From the NCBI GenBank assembly GCA_019322895.1, contig JAHWHZ010000002.1:186001-250000 (forward strand): 64,000 bases of DNA, written 5' to 3'. This stretch comes from Candidatus Woesearchaeota archaeon. GTDB taxonomy: Archaea; Nanobdellota; Nanobdellia; Woesearchaeales; ARS49. Positions 33,135-41,869 of the stretch are shown one piece after another. The notes under the pieces were generated by a model. It saw only the letters and a program-made list of their open reading frames with translations. It was not told the DNA's origin and searched no databases. Positions within the stretch are counted from its first letter, which is position 1, and every line of letters starts with the position of its first letter. A program made the position numbers and the translations under genes.

Positions 33135-34523
33135 ATGCTAGAGAGAACAATAGGCGCACTATCGCAGATTTACAGCAATAGATGGACAAGAGCTGCATTT
33201 CTTTTAGCTAGCGGACTTCTGCCAGGCTGTGCCGCAATACAACTTCCTTTCAAAGATTCTCCTGACAAGGAAGCAGACCAAGTGGTATTTCTGCACAAGC
33301 TAAAAGAAAAGAATATTGGTGAGATTGCCGACCTGATGATAAAAGACTTCAAGCACGTAGGAGAAGTCAATGGTCACGTAAACATTGAAAAAAAGAAACT
33401 CAAAATAAAAGACCATACCAACTATGATTTTGAGGGCATAAAGCATTCAAAAAAGATAAGAGAAGGCACTCACGACAAAAAAACACTTGCTGCAGCAAGA
33501 AAAATTGTTGAAGACGACTATAAGCAAAGAGTAAAAGCAAATCCTGGAAGTTATACTTTAAACAAATTTGCTGCTTCTGAGATTGACAAACTGAAAAAAG
33601 GGAAAAAAGTCAACAAGGACTTTTTAGCAGATGTTTTAGATGACATAATAGACGGATTTTCCATGAGAAAATGGAATAAATACCTGAACATGCTGCCAGA
33701 TTATTTCTTTCACATACACCCTATCGCATGTGACAAGTTTTCAGTACCAGATTATATTATTGAAAAAGCGCGAAAAACCACATCTTTGGTGTTCTGCTAT
33801 ACAGGAGATGGAAACGCAACTGTTGTATACTCCAAAGGCAAAAGATCCTGCAGGCAGAAGAAATTCAAGATAAAAGACAAGAACAAGGTATTCACTCTTG
33901 ACATGCTTCAGGCAATGAACATTGCAAGAGAAGACAAGCACATCATATTCACAGAAGACTTTGAAGACAGCATCTTTGGAAAAGTCAATGCAGGAGAAGA
34001 ACACAGGTATCACACATTAAGAAAAGCAATAGAATATCTTCACAAGCATCCTGACAAGACAGACTGGGATGACTACAAGGACGCCGCAAGTTATATCATA
34101 TCAAGGGCATTGACAAGGATTGAATACCTTAATTCAATAAAGCAGGAATCAAATAAAGAAAGGATGGATGAAATAATTGCATGCCATTATGTACGTCCTT
34201 TGCTGGAGATAAAAGGCCTGAAATACACTGATGCAGGTTATTTAAGAAAATTAAGAGAGCTAACCAAAGAAAACCAGGCTGTTTCTGAATACAACCAGAT
34301 GCAGATAAAGTTTGCGATTGCACGACAGGATATTCCTTTGTCTGTAAGCAAAAAATACCTTTCAACTCTGGAACATATCAGAAAATCATCTGATGAAGCT
34401 GCGCGCATAACAGCAAGCAAACCTGAAGAAGAAAAAGGATTTCCCTGGGAAATACCTCTGATTATATGGGCTGCCAGCTGCGCGGCTGCCTGTTATGGCT
34501 GGTACAGGCTAAAGAAAGAATAA
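33135..34523 (+). CDS. predicted lipoprotein with C-terminal membrane helix
   Basis: I do not recognise this 462-residue protein. The N-terminus has a positively charged stretch then AAFLLASGLLPGC, a lipobox-like end (Leu-Pro-Gly-Cys, Cys about 32), so it may be lipidated by the Lgt in this window. The middle is rich in Lys and Asp/Glu and helices, with CDKF, VFCYTG and a transglutaminase-like pattern not clear enough to call. A second hydrophobic segment (IPLIIWAASCAAACYGW) ends the protein, so both ends may be in the membrane. Convergent with the next gene. Confidence 0.65.
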   Translation: MLERTIGALSQIYSNRWTRAAFLLASGLLPGCAAIQLPFKDSPDKEADQVVFLHKLKEKNIGEIADLMIKDFKHVGEVNGHVNIEKKKLKIKDHTNYDFEGIKHSKKIREGTHDKKTLAAARKIVEDDYKQRVKANPGSYTLNKFAASEIDKLKKGKKVNKDFLADVLDDIIDGFSMRKWNKYLNMLPDYFFHIHPIACDKFSVPDYIIEKARKTTSLVFCYTGDGNATVVYSKGKRSCRQKKFKIKDKNKVFTLDMLQAMNIAREDKHIIFTEDFEDSIFGKVNAGEEHRYHTLRKAIEYLHKHPDKTDWDDYKDAASYIISRALTRIEYLNSIKQESNKERMDEIIACHYVRPLLEIKGLKYTDAGYLRKLRELTKENQAVSEYNQMQIKFAIARQDIPLSVSKKYLSTLEHIRKSSDEAARITASKPEEEKGFPWEIPLIIWAASCAAACYGWYRLKKE

Positions 34524-34802
34524 TCAAACTATTTCTGAGCCTTCTGCATAATGCGCAACACACTTGTTATTTTCGCAAGCACAATAGCCTCCGCAGTCCA
34601 GTGTATCTGGAATGCAAACAGTTGTGCAGAACACCTCATCGCATTTAGGCTTCTGGTCTGAAGAGATGCAACCAGTTGCGTGACAGCATGCATCTGGGAC
34701 ACAGTCCTCATCTGCATTGCAAAACCCCGAGATATAGGAGGGAGGTTTGACCACGCAACCAGCTACTAGCAGAAGAAAAAATAAAAAAAATATTCTTTTC
34801 AT
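34524..34802 (-). CDS. small Cys-rich predicted lipoprotein
   Basis: From ATG 34802 the 92-residue protein is MKRIFFLFFLLLVAGC, a clean lipobox (Val-Ala-Gly-Cys), then a mature part with about twelve cysteines (GFCNADEDCVPDACC, CISSDQKPKCDEVFC, CIPDTLDCGGYCACENNKC) likely to form disulfides outside the cell. The upstream SIMPL gene ends two bases before, so this start is coupled; an in-frame ATG at 34811 overlaps that gene. It resembles short 'eight-cysteine' domains; no function is known. Confidence 0.75.
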   Translation of the reverse strand: MKRIFFLFFLLLVAGCVVKPPSYISGFCNADEDCVPDACCHATGCISSDQKPKCDEVFCTTVCIPDTLDCGGYCACENNKCVAHYAEGSEIV

Positions 34803-34803
34803 T

Positions 34804-35580
34804 TTATGCAATCCTGTAAGACACGCCGACAGTGGCTCTCACTTCAACTTCTTCAGGCGCTATAGGCGGAGCAGGCGAAGGCATTCCGTCTGCCTTGACT
34901 GCCATTTCTTCCATGCCAGTGCTGTAAACACGGCCGTAATTGAAAGATGACTCTGTTACAGAAAGCAATGCTCCAAGCCGAACTCCAAGGCCTTCTGCAA
35001 TGGTCTCTGCCTTTTCTTTCGCATTATTTGCTGCATGCTGAAGCGCGTCTTTCCTGACTTCTTCTTCAAAGTCCTCGCTCAAGCCAAAACTTATGCTGTC
35101 AACACGTGTGGCGCCTGCATCAACCGCAACGCTGATGAAGTCTCCAACCTTGTCCAAATCAGTTGTCTTAACCTTTATTGTGTGATACGCCCTGAAGCCC
35201 ATCTCACGCTGCTTGTGCTCATCAGGATCCCACTCTGTCCAAGGATAAAGATTGTAATAATCTGTCTCAATATCATCTGACTTTATTCCTGCTCTTTTCA
35301 AGGCAGACTGCACTTGATTCATTATATTTGAGTTTTTATCCTGCGCTTCCTTGGCTGTAGTTGATTTTGTCTCAACCCTTATTCTCATAGTCGCCTCATC
35401 AGGCATTACAGACAATTCTGAATCACCTGACGCAGATATCTTTGCAATCCCCTCACCTTCAGGACCTGCCTGAGTTATGGTGATAGGCCTTTGGTACTGC
35501 GTGTAAACCAAAGCAAATGTTGCCAATACCACTAAAAAGATGGCAACACCAAAAAGCATGTGTGTTTTGTTGTTTTTCAT
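34804..35580 (-). CDS. SIMPL (DUF541) domain protein, membrane-anchored
   Basis: The 258-residue protein has one N-terminal membrane helix (HMLFGVAIFLVVLATFALVY) then a SIMPL domain: ISASGDSELSVMPDEATMRI at the start, NSNIMNQVQSALKRAGI, and the repeated NAKEKAETIAEGLGVRLG helix near the C-terminus. In bacteria SIMPL proteins are exported and may help stress tolerance; exact role is unknown. ATG 35580 is used because GGATGATATTT precedes it. It is followed by the Cys-rich lipoprotein. Confidence 0.85.
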   Translation of the reverse strand: MKNNKTHMLFGVAIFLVVLATFALVYTQYQRPITITQAGPEGEGIAKISASGDSELSVMPDEATMRIRVETKSTTAKEAQDKNSNIMNQVQSALKRAGIKSDDIETDYYNLYPWTEWDPDEHKQREMGFRAYHTIKVKTTDLDKVGDFISVAVDAGATRVDSISFGLSEDFEEEVRKDALQHAANNAKEKAETIAEGLGVRLGALLSVTESSFNYGRVYSTGMEEMAVKADGMPSPAPPIAPEEVEVRATVGVSYRIA

Positions 35581-35636
35581 AAATATCATCCTCCAAGTGT
35601 GATATTAAGCTAGAAAGACACGCATATATAAATACC

Positions 35637-36287
35637 TTATTTTTTCTTAAGGGGTTTGCCTAACTTACTTCTCTTATAGAAATATATAGCGAGTATGAAT
35701 AATATAACAGTCAGCACAATAAGCCCAATCATAACATAAGGCGGCTGTGAAGAGACAACAGCCTGATTAATCGCTTCTGGAGCTGCCTGCGGAACTGCAT
35801 CTGCAAGTGTTGGAGCTGCTTTTGCAGCTGTTGGAACTGCTTCTGATTGGATCATCTCAACTGCAGCTTCTTCTGCAGAGTCAACAGCAACCTGCACAGC
35901 AGCTTCTTTGGCTGCAAATGTCCTGGCACCCATCACCACAGGCTTTGTCAAGTATTTCTTGACACTCAAGATGGTTCCAACTGCAGACAAGACAAAAAAT
36001 CCTAAAACAATCCACAGTCTTTTCCTTTCAGGATCAAGGACGCATTTTGATTTCTCTGTCAAAGAATAATAAATCCATTTTCTTCCTTCTTCATGCCTTT
36101 TCACAAGGCCTGCATCAACCAAGGCATTCAAGTGCTCTTTTACAGTCGGAACTGACATATCAAGAACTGTAGAAAGCTCTGACTGTGTGTGCCTTCTTTT
36201 CTCTAAGGTCTTCAGGATCTTTACGCGCGTGCCAGTTGCCAGTGCCTTGAATGTTGACTGGTCTAAAACTATCTTTGGCTCATCCAT
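35637..36287 (-). CDS. membrane-bound winged-helix regulator (ArsR-like)
   Basis: The 216-residue protein has an N-terminal winged helix (about residues 10-80: RVKILKTLEKRRHTQSELS, recognition helix SVPTVKEHLNALVDAG, wing LVKRHEEGRKWIYYSL) and then a membrane helix (LWIVLGFFVLSAVGTI), an Ala/Val/Glu-rich outer loop of about 75 residues and a second helix (MIGLIVLTVILFILAIYF). It could pass an outside signal to DNA. A TATA-like AATAAATAAAAAC lies about 25-30 bases upstream on its strand. Confidence 0.85.
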   Translation of the reverse strand: MDEPKIVLDQSTFKALATGTRVKILKTLEKRRHTQSELSTVLDMSVPTVKEHLNALVDAGLVKRHEEGRKWIYYSLTEKSKCVLDPERKRLWIVLGFFVLSAVGTILSVKKYLTKPVVMGARTFAAKEAAVQVAVDSAEEAAVEMIQSEAVPTAAKAAPTLADAVPQAAPEAINQAVVSSQPPYVMIGLIVLTVILFILAIYFYKRSKLGKPLKKK

Positions 36288-36347
36288 GACCAGAAGAAAA
36301 CTGTTTTTATTTATTAAGGTTAGGTTTTGTTAAGGGATAAGACTTAA

Positions 36348-36436
36348 GGACGAACAAGAGGGAGAAAAAAACCTTGTAATTGCGAGAAGAAATCTCGACT
36401 TTGGCTGGTGGGAGAACAAGGCATGCCCTCTTGTCC
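36348..36436. ncRNA. possible structured RNA in an intergenic region
   Basis: Within a 300-base gap between the winged-helix gene and the Cys-rich membrane protein operon, five paired segments nest without crossing: GGA/TCC, then CAAGAGGG (36355-36362) with CCCTCTTG (36426-36433), CCTTG (36372-36376) with CAAGG (36417-36421), and CGAGA-AGAAA-TCTCG (36383-36397). The internal loop holds CTTTGGCTGGTGGGAGAA. This is more structure than expected by chance, but strand, promoter and ends are unknown. It may be an RNA or a cis-regulatory leader. Confidence 0.5.
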
Positions 36437-36587
36437 GTGAATAGAAAATATTGCAAACATTACTCAACCACCCCTTTTTAAGCAACAAAGCAGGGTAGTA
36501 GTATATAAACATTGTTTTTCACTCAAGACTAAAAACGAAAAGTTTTTATATACACATTATAAAGAATTCTATTAAAGAGGTGAATAC

Positions 36588-36935
36588 TTGGAAAACAAGC
36601 AAGGAATAGTCATTCTTATTGCAATGATACTAGTTATTGGGGTTTCAGGCTTTATTCTTAAGGCAAGCATAGTAGGGCAATACACCTTTGCAGGCGGAAA
36701 TGCAAGGACTGGATTCAATAATGTGATGATACAATACAGTTATCCAGAAGAAGCCTGCGAATACATACCCTGCGAAGAAGGCCATGCAATATTCATTGAA
36801 ACAGCAGGCGGAATAAGCCCTTGGGACAGGTTCAGCCAGGTCGTAAGGTGCTACTGCCCAGAAAACCCAGAAGTGGTGTTGACTGTGCCAATGGTTCACT
36901 CAATACCTTCAGGAGGAGGTTATATAGTCAATTAA
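36588..36935 (+). CDS. Cys-rich membrane-anchored protein 1 of 4
   Basis: Start TTG 36588 is preceded by GAGGTGA at 36577-36583, a strong ribosome site, with ATTATAAAG upstream. The 115-residue protein has one membrane helix (IVILIAMILVIGVSGFILKA) and an outer part with the pattern CEYIPCEEG ... RCYCPE, which recurs in the next three genes. The four genes run TAAAATG to TAAAATG (1-base gaps) and look like one operon of diverged tandem duplicates. No known family. Confidence 0.7.
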   Translation: MENKQGIVILIAMILVIGVSGFILKASIVGQYTFAGGNARTGFNNVMIQYSYPEEACEYIPCEEGHAIFIETAGGISPWDRFSQVVRCYCPENPEVVLTVPMVHSIPSGGGYIVN

Positions 36936-36936
36936 A

Positions 36937-37236
36937 ATGGAAACTAAAATCAAAGCACTACTTGCCCTTACAGCGATTGCAGTAACTGCAATTGTAGGGG
37001 TTGTCCTATTGTTGGACGGCGTAACAACAGGCATGATTTCAGGCCAGCAAAAGATACCATATTCATATGTGTATGGCAAGGCATCTTATTCAAACCCGTG
37101 CGCGAGATTTGTGTGCCCTGACGGAGGGCTTGCAATGCCGGTCCGCATCACAAGATATACGGATCAGGTGACGTGCCAGTGCCCTCAGCCATATCCAGTG
37201 TATGAAGAGCCTGCTTATGTCAAGATAGAGAAGTAA
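36937..37236 (+). CDS. Cys-rich membrane-anchored protein 2 of 4
   Basis: The 99-residue protein has a membrane helix (ALLALTAIAVTAIVGVVLLL) and an outer part with NPCARFVCPDGG and CQCPQP. The motif C-x(4)-C-x(about 22)-C-x-C-P is shared with its neighbours. It starts one base after the preceding stop. Likely exposed on the cell surface with two disulfides or a metal site; function unknown. Confidence 0.7.
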   Translation: METKIKALLALTAIAVTAIVGVVLLLDGVTTGMISGQQKIPYSYVYGKASYSNPCARFVCPDGGLAMPVRITRYTDQVTCQCPQPYPVYEEPAYVKIEK

Positions 37237-37237
37237 A

Positions 37238-37534
37238 ATGGACACACAAAAAACAGCTATGATTATCTTATTAACTGTGCTAGTTTTTGCTATAATCGGA
37301 CTTGTTCTTTTTTTCAAGACAAGCTCAGAAGGAGCAGTGACATACCAGCAAGTCATCCACAGAAACAAGGAAGTCTATATGCCGTATTATAACCCTTGCG
37401 CAAGAGGGCCTTGCGGCACTGACGCAATAGAGATAGGGGAGATGCAGATGGGAGAGATAACCTTTGGAAAGAACGCAATCTGCCAATGCCCTGACGGCAC
37501 AACCTTCCAGACAGACAAGTACAGCCCTTATTAA
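37238..37534 (+). CDS. Cys-rich membrane-anchored protein 3 of 4
   Basis: The 98-residue protein has a membrane helix (MIILLTVLVFAIIGLVLFF) and an outer part with NPCARGPCGTD ... CQCPDGTTF, closest to copy 2 in the first Cys motif and to copy 4 in the second (CPDG). It starts one base after the preceding stop. Confidence 0.7.
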   Translation: MDTQKTAMIILLTVLVFAIIGLVLFFKTSSEGAVTYQQVIHRNKEVYMPYYNPCARGPCGTDAIEIGEMQMGEITFGKNAICQCPDGTTFQTDKYSPY

Positions 37535-37535
37535 A

Positions 37536-37847
37536 ATGAACAGTGAGCAAAAAAAACTGGCGTTAATTATTCTTGATGTTGTAGCAATAATTGCTATACT
37601 TGGAATCGTGCTATTAGATGACATGTCAAGAGGATATGAAAAAAGCGCTTTCCAGAAACTGATTACAGGAGACGTCCATTGGGATGAGCAGGATATGTGC
37701 GGAGCAATCAAATGCGGAGGCACAGAAAGAGCAAAATACGTGGGAACAGACTATAACGAATATGCGATATGCAAGTGTCCTGACGGCAAGGCATATTCTA
37801 TAACGCGGTTCACAGGCTCGCCCGAAACTGTTTTAAATCAAGACTAA
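37536..37847 (+). CDS. Cys-rich membrane-anchored protein 4 of 4
   Basis: From ATG 37536 the 103-residue protein has a membrane helix (LALIILDVVAIIAILGIVLL) and DMCGAIKCGGTE ... CKCPDGKAY. An in-frame upstream ATG at 37464 lies inside copy 3 and is rejected. The ATG one base after the previous stop follows the operon pattern. It is followed after 12 bases by a helicase fragment. Confidence 0.7.
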   Translation: MNSEQKKLALIILDVVAIIAILGIVLLDDMSRGYEKSAFQKLITGDVHWDEQDMCGAIKCGGTERAKYVGTDYNEYAICKCPDGKAYSITRFTGSPETVLNQD

Positions 37848-37859
37848 TTCTGAATAAAC

Positions 37860-38513
37860 ATGCTTAAAGAACTGCCTGAAAAAGCACTTGAAGTGCTTAA
37901 GAAAGAGAAAATCACAGAATTACGACCTGCGCAGGAAAAAGCAATAAAAGCAGGCCTTTTCAAAGGAAAGAATCTTTTAGTCTGCACACCGACTGCATCT
38001 GGAAAGACACTGATTGCAGAGATGGCTGCTGCAAAAAACATTATTGAAGGCAAAGGAAAAGCAATATACATAGTTCCGTTGGTCGCGCTTGCATCTGAAA
38101 AACACAAGGAATTCAAGAGAAAATATGGGCACTTGTTCAAGATTGCCCTTTCTATTGGAGACTATGACAGCTCTGAAACAAGCCTGATAGATGCTGACCT
38201 GATAATCTGCACAGCAGAAAAACTAGACAGTCTGATAAGGCATCATTCTCCTTGGCTGAAATTTGTCAGCTTAGTTGTGATTGATGAGATTCATCTCATG
38301 AATGATGTTAGCAGAGGGCCTACTTTAGAGATAATCATAACAGTCTTGAAGAAATTATTGCCAAAAGTGCAGTTGATTGCACTTTCTGCAACAATCGGAA
38401 ACCCTTATGAGCTTGCAGAATGGCTGAATGCAGAATTAATCATTGATACCTGGAGACCTGTTCCCCTGCACAAAGGAGTGTACATGCAGGGAGAGGTTGA
38501 ATTTGAAAAATAA
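37860..38513 (+). pseudogene. truncated Hel308-like DEAD/DEAH helicase (N-terminal RecA domain)
   Basis: The 217-residue product has the Q-like motif ITELRPAQEKAI, Walker A PTASGKTLIAEM, VPLVALASEK, the DEIH box VVIDEIHLM, and SATIGNP, all from RecA domain 1 of a Hel308/Ski2-type helicase, and stops just after WRPVPLHKGVYMQGEVEF. Full-length proteins are about 700 residues, so RecA domain 2 and the C-terminal domains are missing. The next gene lies on the other strand 4 bases later and has no helicase sequence. It is either a gene remnant or a free-standing domain. Confidence 0.75.
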
Positions 38514-38517
38514 AAAA

Positions 38518-39480
38518 TTAAGTTGCCGCGATTTCCTCAAGACTTAACAATTCTTTAACCTTGCCTTTTGTTTTTTCAAAGTCTGCTTTCTTTTTTTCTT
38601 GTTTTTGCTTTCTTAATTCTGAAAAAGTATAGCTAAGCGGGTCAGTAATTTCCCTGAATAATTTAACAAGGTCAGGAGTGTCCCAGACAGGTATTCGCTG
38701 GTATTCATTATCATCTCCATCAAAAGCAGGCTGTATCATCTCTACTCTTATAGGATGATTGTATATGTCTTTAGAAATATCCTGCAGCACAAATGCTATA
38801 TTTTCATGTTCTTTTTCTTTTTTCTTTTTCCATTCATCAAATAATTGATAAACTGCAACATATTCGTCATCAGTTATCGGATGATCTTGAAAAGTGCTGA
38901 TTGATGCAACTAATTTTTTTGCTGTAAAACTAAAATGGCGATATCCAAAACCAGGAAAAGCAAGAAACATCTGTATATTGTAAGGGTTTTCCCCCTTGCT
39001 GCCAAATGCAGCTGCACACTCTCCTGTTTCTTCATTTAATATTGTCCCATGAAATACGCGCTGTCCACTCCGAAACCCCATTTCATCTGCTTCTTGCAGA
39101 CAGACAGTTTTATGAATATACTTTTTTTCTTGCCGCAGTTTTTCAAAAGTTTCTGGATTCATTGCAAGCTCTTTTAATTCTCCATCTTTCATATTAGGTA
39201 TTGTCCATTCAAATGCTTTAAGAAAATCCTCTAAAGGATAATGACGAAACTCGTGCGATTTTGTCTTTACTCCAAAAACCTTAGGCAGGAAAATGCCGCC
39301 ATGTTTCTCAGCATAAGCTTTTGCATGCTTTTCAGTAAATCCACTTCTTGGATTATATACTTCTCCATTAGGCATGACAATAACAAAATGATGTTTCAAA
39401 TTAAGTAAAAGTTCTCCTGGCGAAGCCTTATCTACATATACTGCTGCTTTAGCTGGTACATCAATAATTTTTTCACTCAT
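38518..39480 (-). CDS. hypothetical 320-residue protein
   Basis: I do not recognise this soluble protein. It has mixed strands and helices, a segment FVIVMPNGEVYNPRSGFTEKHAKAYAEKHGG near residues 31-61, and a charged C-terminal helix rich in Lys and Glu (RKQKQEKKKADFEKTKGK). ATG 39480 is used because GGGGGTATTAAT precedes it; an in-frame ATG at 39501 lies upstream of that site. It lies tail-to-tail with the helicase fragment and may mark the point where the helicase was cut. Confidence 0.65.
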   Translation of the reverse strand: MSEKIIDVPAKAAVYVDKASPGELLLNLKHHFVIVMPNGEVYNPRSGFTEKHAKAYAEKHGGIFLPKVFGVKTKSHEFRHYPLEDFLKAFEWTIPNMKDGELKELAMNPETFEKLRQEKKYIHKTVCLQEADEMGFRSGQRVFHGTILNEETGECAAAFGSKGENPYNIQMFLAFPGFGYRHFSFTAKKLVASISTFQDHPITDDEYVAVYQLFDEWKKKKEKEHENIAFVLQDISKDIYNHPIRVEMIQPAFDGDDNEYQRIPVWDTPDLVKLFREITDPLSYTFSELRKQKQEKKKADFEKTKGKVKELLSLEEIAAT

Positions 39481-39592
39481 ATTAATACCCCCAATAGCCA
39501 ATATTGAAAAAGAGACCTGCCTAGTATTTAAGTATTTATTGACTCTAAAATATACTTACAGATTTAATTCAAGAAAATAAAAAAATTAAAAA

Positions 39593-39916
39593 TTAAAGTT
39601 TTATCTTGGTTGCGTATTTGCCGATGATTGGCAAAGGCTTTTGCTTTCCTGTCAAAGCATTCACAATGCCGATTATTGTGAATATCAGCATTATAACCCA
39701 CCAGATAGGCATAAGTCCCCATCCAAGGAACGGAATGAACACGAGAATCACCCATCCAATGATGTATACTATAAACAGAACCAGTGACTGCTTTGCGTGG
39801 TACATAGCAAACTTATTGTCTTTTTTTGCCAAGATCACAATCAAGAAGCCGATTATGCTCAGCAAATATGCTAGAAACGCAAATATTTTTCCTTCATCCA
39901 TTTCTTTTTTAGCCAT
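39593..39916 (-). CDS. small membrane protein (DUF4870-like)
   Basis: The 107-residue protein has three hydrophobic helices (about residues 10-29, 42-63, 64-85), with the pattern KFAMYHAKQSLVLFIVYII and WWVIMLIFTIIGIVNALTGKQKPLPIIG, typical of DUF4870/Tic20-like proteins. Function unknown. AGGAGGTAGATAAT precedes the ATG, an excellent ribosome site. Confidence 0.8.
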   Translation of the reverse strand: MAKKEMDEGKIFAFLAYLLSIIGFLIVILAKKDNKFAMYHAKQSLVLFIVYIIGWVILVFIPFLGWGLMPIWWVIMLIFTIIGIVNALTGKQKPLPIIGKYATKIKL

Positions 39917-40035
39917 TGTATTATCTACCTCCTGTATAGTTTAGTAGAACATACGCTCTACCACCCCTATAGAGCATTATTTGAATATCTAGTTTATAAA
40001 TCTTACTAAAATCCTCATAGTGGTTTTAGAACCAG

Positions 40036-41865
40036 CTAAAAAATAGAAGCAAGCAGCTTTTCTTTGTCAAAAGGTTCAAGGTCCGGATATTCCTGCCCCA
40101 TGCCCAGATATAGTATCGGTTTCTTGGTGACATAACTGACGCTTATGGCTGCACCGCCTTTCTCATCAACATCTGCCTTTGAAAGGATTATGCCGTCAAT
40201 GCCTACCGCCTCGTCAAACTTCTGCGCCTGCTCTGTGCAGTCATTGCCAGTTATGCTCTCCCCCACAAAAATAATCAAGTCAGGCTTAGAGACCCTCACA
40301 ATCTTCTTCATCTCCTCTACAAGATTCTGGTCAGAGTGAAGCCTTCCTGCTGTATCAATCAACACAACATCTTTTTTCTTTGCCTCTGCGTGCTTTACTG
40401 CGTCAAAAGCGACTGCAGCAGCATCAGAGCCGTAATCATGCTTTATGAGTTTCACCCCTAACTTATCTGCATGCAATTGCAGCTGGTCAATCGCAGCTGC
40501 CCTGAACGTATCTGCGGCCGCCATCACAACAGACAATTTGTTCTGCAGCATCATATGAGCCACTTTTGCAATAGATGTTGTCTTTCCAGAGCCGTTTATT
40601 CCGACAAAACAAATCACAAGAGGCTTTTTTTCTTTTGCTTTCTTGAGCAAATCAACACCTTTGACATCAAACAATTCACTTACAGACTTTTTCAATGAAT
40701 TGATGACAGTCTCTTCAACCTTTCCTCTTGGAACCGGCTTTTCAGTCAGCTCTGTCTTAAGGTCATTCTTTATCTTCTCAATAACTTCAACTGCAACATT
40801 ATTTTCCAGCATCGCAAGCTCCAAATCCCAGAACAATTCATCAAACTTTGATTCAGAAATCTTTTTAGTTGTTATTTTCTCAGTAATCCTCTTGAAAAAA
40901 CCTTTTTTCTCCTCTTTTGGCTCCTCTTCAACCTCTGGTTTTGGTTTCTCTTCAACTTTTGGCTCTTCTTTAACTTCTGGTTTTGGTTCTACTTTCGGTT
41001 TAGGAGCTTCTTTTGGCCTTTCAACCGGCTTCTCTTCAACTTTTACTTCTTCTTCAATGATTTCAGGGATTTCTTCCTCCTCAATCTTAGCTATCTCAGG
41101 AATCTTTACTTTATTTTTAACAAAATACTCCCAGCCAGGCTGCCAAGCTTTCTTCAAGCGCCAGTCTTCCTTGAATGCCTGCTTCCATGTTCTGCCTTTA
41201 AGCAAGACATCCATAGCCAACTGCGGGGCCTGATGCGCAATAATCGCAACATGTTTTCCCTGATAATTGTCATAAAGATAATTCAAGAACTCTGCAATCC
41301 TTTTTTCAACTTCCTTATAGCTTTCGCCGTCAGGAAATTGCTTGTCAACATATTTTATTAGATCTGCCTTGAATTCTTTAGCAGGTTTTTGAGTAAAATC
41401 GCCGTAATTTGCCTCTCTTAATCTTTTGTCCTGAATGATTTTATACTTGTCCTTGAAACCAAGATTTGCAGAATCAACAGCTCTCTTCAAATCAGAACAA
41501 AACAGAACATCAAATTTCTTGTCAGCAACTTGCTCTGGAAGTTTCTTTGACTGCTCTATGCCAAGCTCAGAAAGCTCTCCCTGCGCCCAGCCAGTTGCCA
41601 AGCCTTGTTCATTATCAGTTGTTGTGCCGTGAACAAAATAAGTTATCTTGACACCCTCAATTTTTTCTTCAGGAACTTCTTCTTTTACTTCTTCTTTCGG
41701 TTTCTCTGCTTTCTTCTCTACAACTTCTTCTTCAACTTTTACTTCTTCTGGCTTTACTTCTACTTCTTTCTTGACTTCAATCTCTTCTTCAGGAGCCTCT
41801 TCCTCGACTTTTTTTGTGAACTTGTCGAGCGCTCCCTTAATTTTCTTCTTTAGAAAGCCAAACAT
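40036..41865 (-). CDS. ftsY: FtsY (SRP receptor) fused to a histidine-phosphatase-like domain
   Basis: The 609-residue protein has four parts. Residues 1-70: amphipathic start and Glu/Lys-rich linker. About 73-235: a histidine phosphatase fold (YFVHGTTTDNEQGLATGWAQ, LGIEQSKKL, SDLKRAVDSA, LREANYGDFTQK, FPDGESYKEVEKRI, AIIAHQAP). About 236-340: a second Glu/Lys/Pro-rich linker. About 341-609: a complete FtsY NG GTPase (GINGSGKTTSIAKVAH, DTFRAAAIDQLQ, DTAGRLHSD, LSKADVDEKGG). The first catalytic RHG is VHG, so phosphatase activity is doubtful, though the second His is kept. FtsY docks ribosomes at the membrane. The prefoldin alpha gene lies just upstream, as often in archaea. Confidence 0.9.
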   Translation of the reverse strand: MFGFLKKKIKGALDKFTKKVEEEAPEEEIEVKKEVEVKPEEVKVEEEVVEKKAEKPKEEVKEEVPEEKIEGVKITYFVHGTTTDNEQGLATGWAQGELSELGIEQSKKLPEQVADKKFDVLFCSDLKRAVDSANLGFKDKYKIIQDKRLREANYGDFTQKPAKEFKADLIKYVDKQFPDGESYKEVEKRIAEFLNYLYDNYQGKHVAIIAHQAPQLAMDVLLKGRTWKQAFKEDWRLKKAWQPGWEYFVKNKVKIPEIAKIEEEEIPEIIEEEVKVEEKPVERPKEAPKPKVEPKPEVKEEPKVEEKPKPEVEEEPKEEKKGFFKRITEKITTKKISESKFDELFWDLELAMLENNVAVEVIEKIKNDLKTELTEKPVPRGKVEETVINSLKKSVSELFDVKGVDLLKKAKEKKPLVICFVGINGSGKTTSIAKVAHMMLQNKLSVVMAAADTFRAAAIDQLQLHADKLGVKLIKHDYGSDAAAVAFDAVKHAEAKKKDVVLIDTAGRLHSDQNLVEEMKKIVRVSKPDLIIFVGESITGNDCTEQAQKFDEAVGIDGIILSKADVDEKGGAAISVSYVTKKPILYLGMGQEYPDLEPFDKEKLLASIF

Positions 41866-41869
41866 ATTC

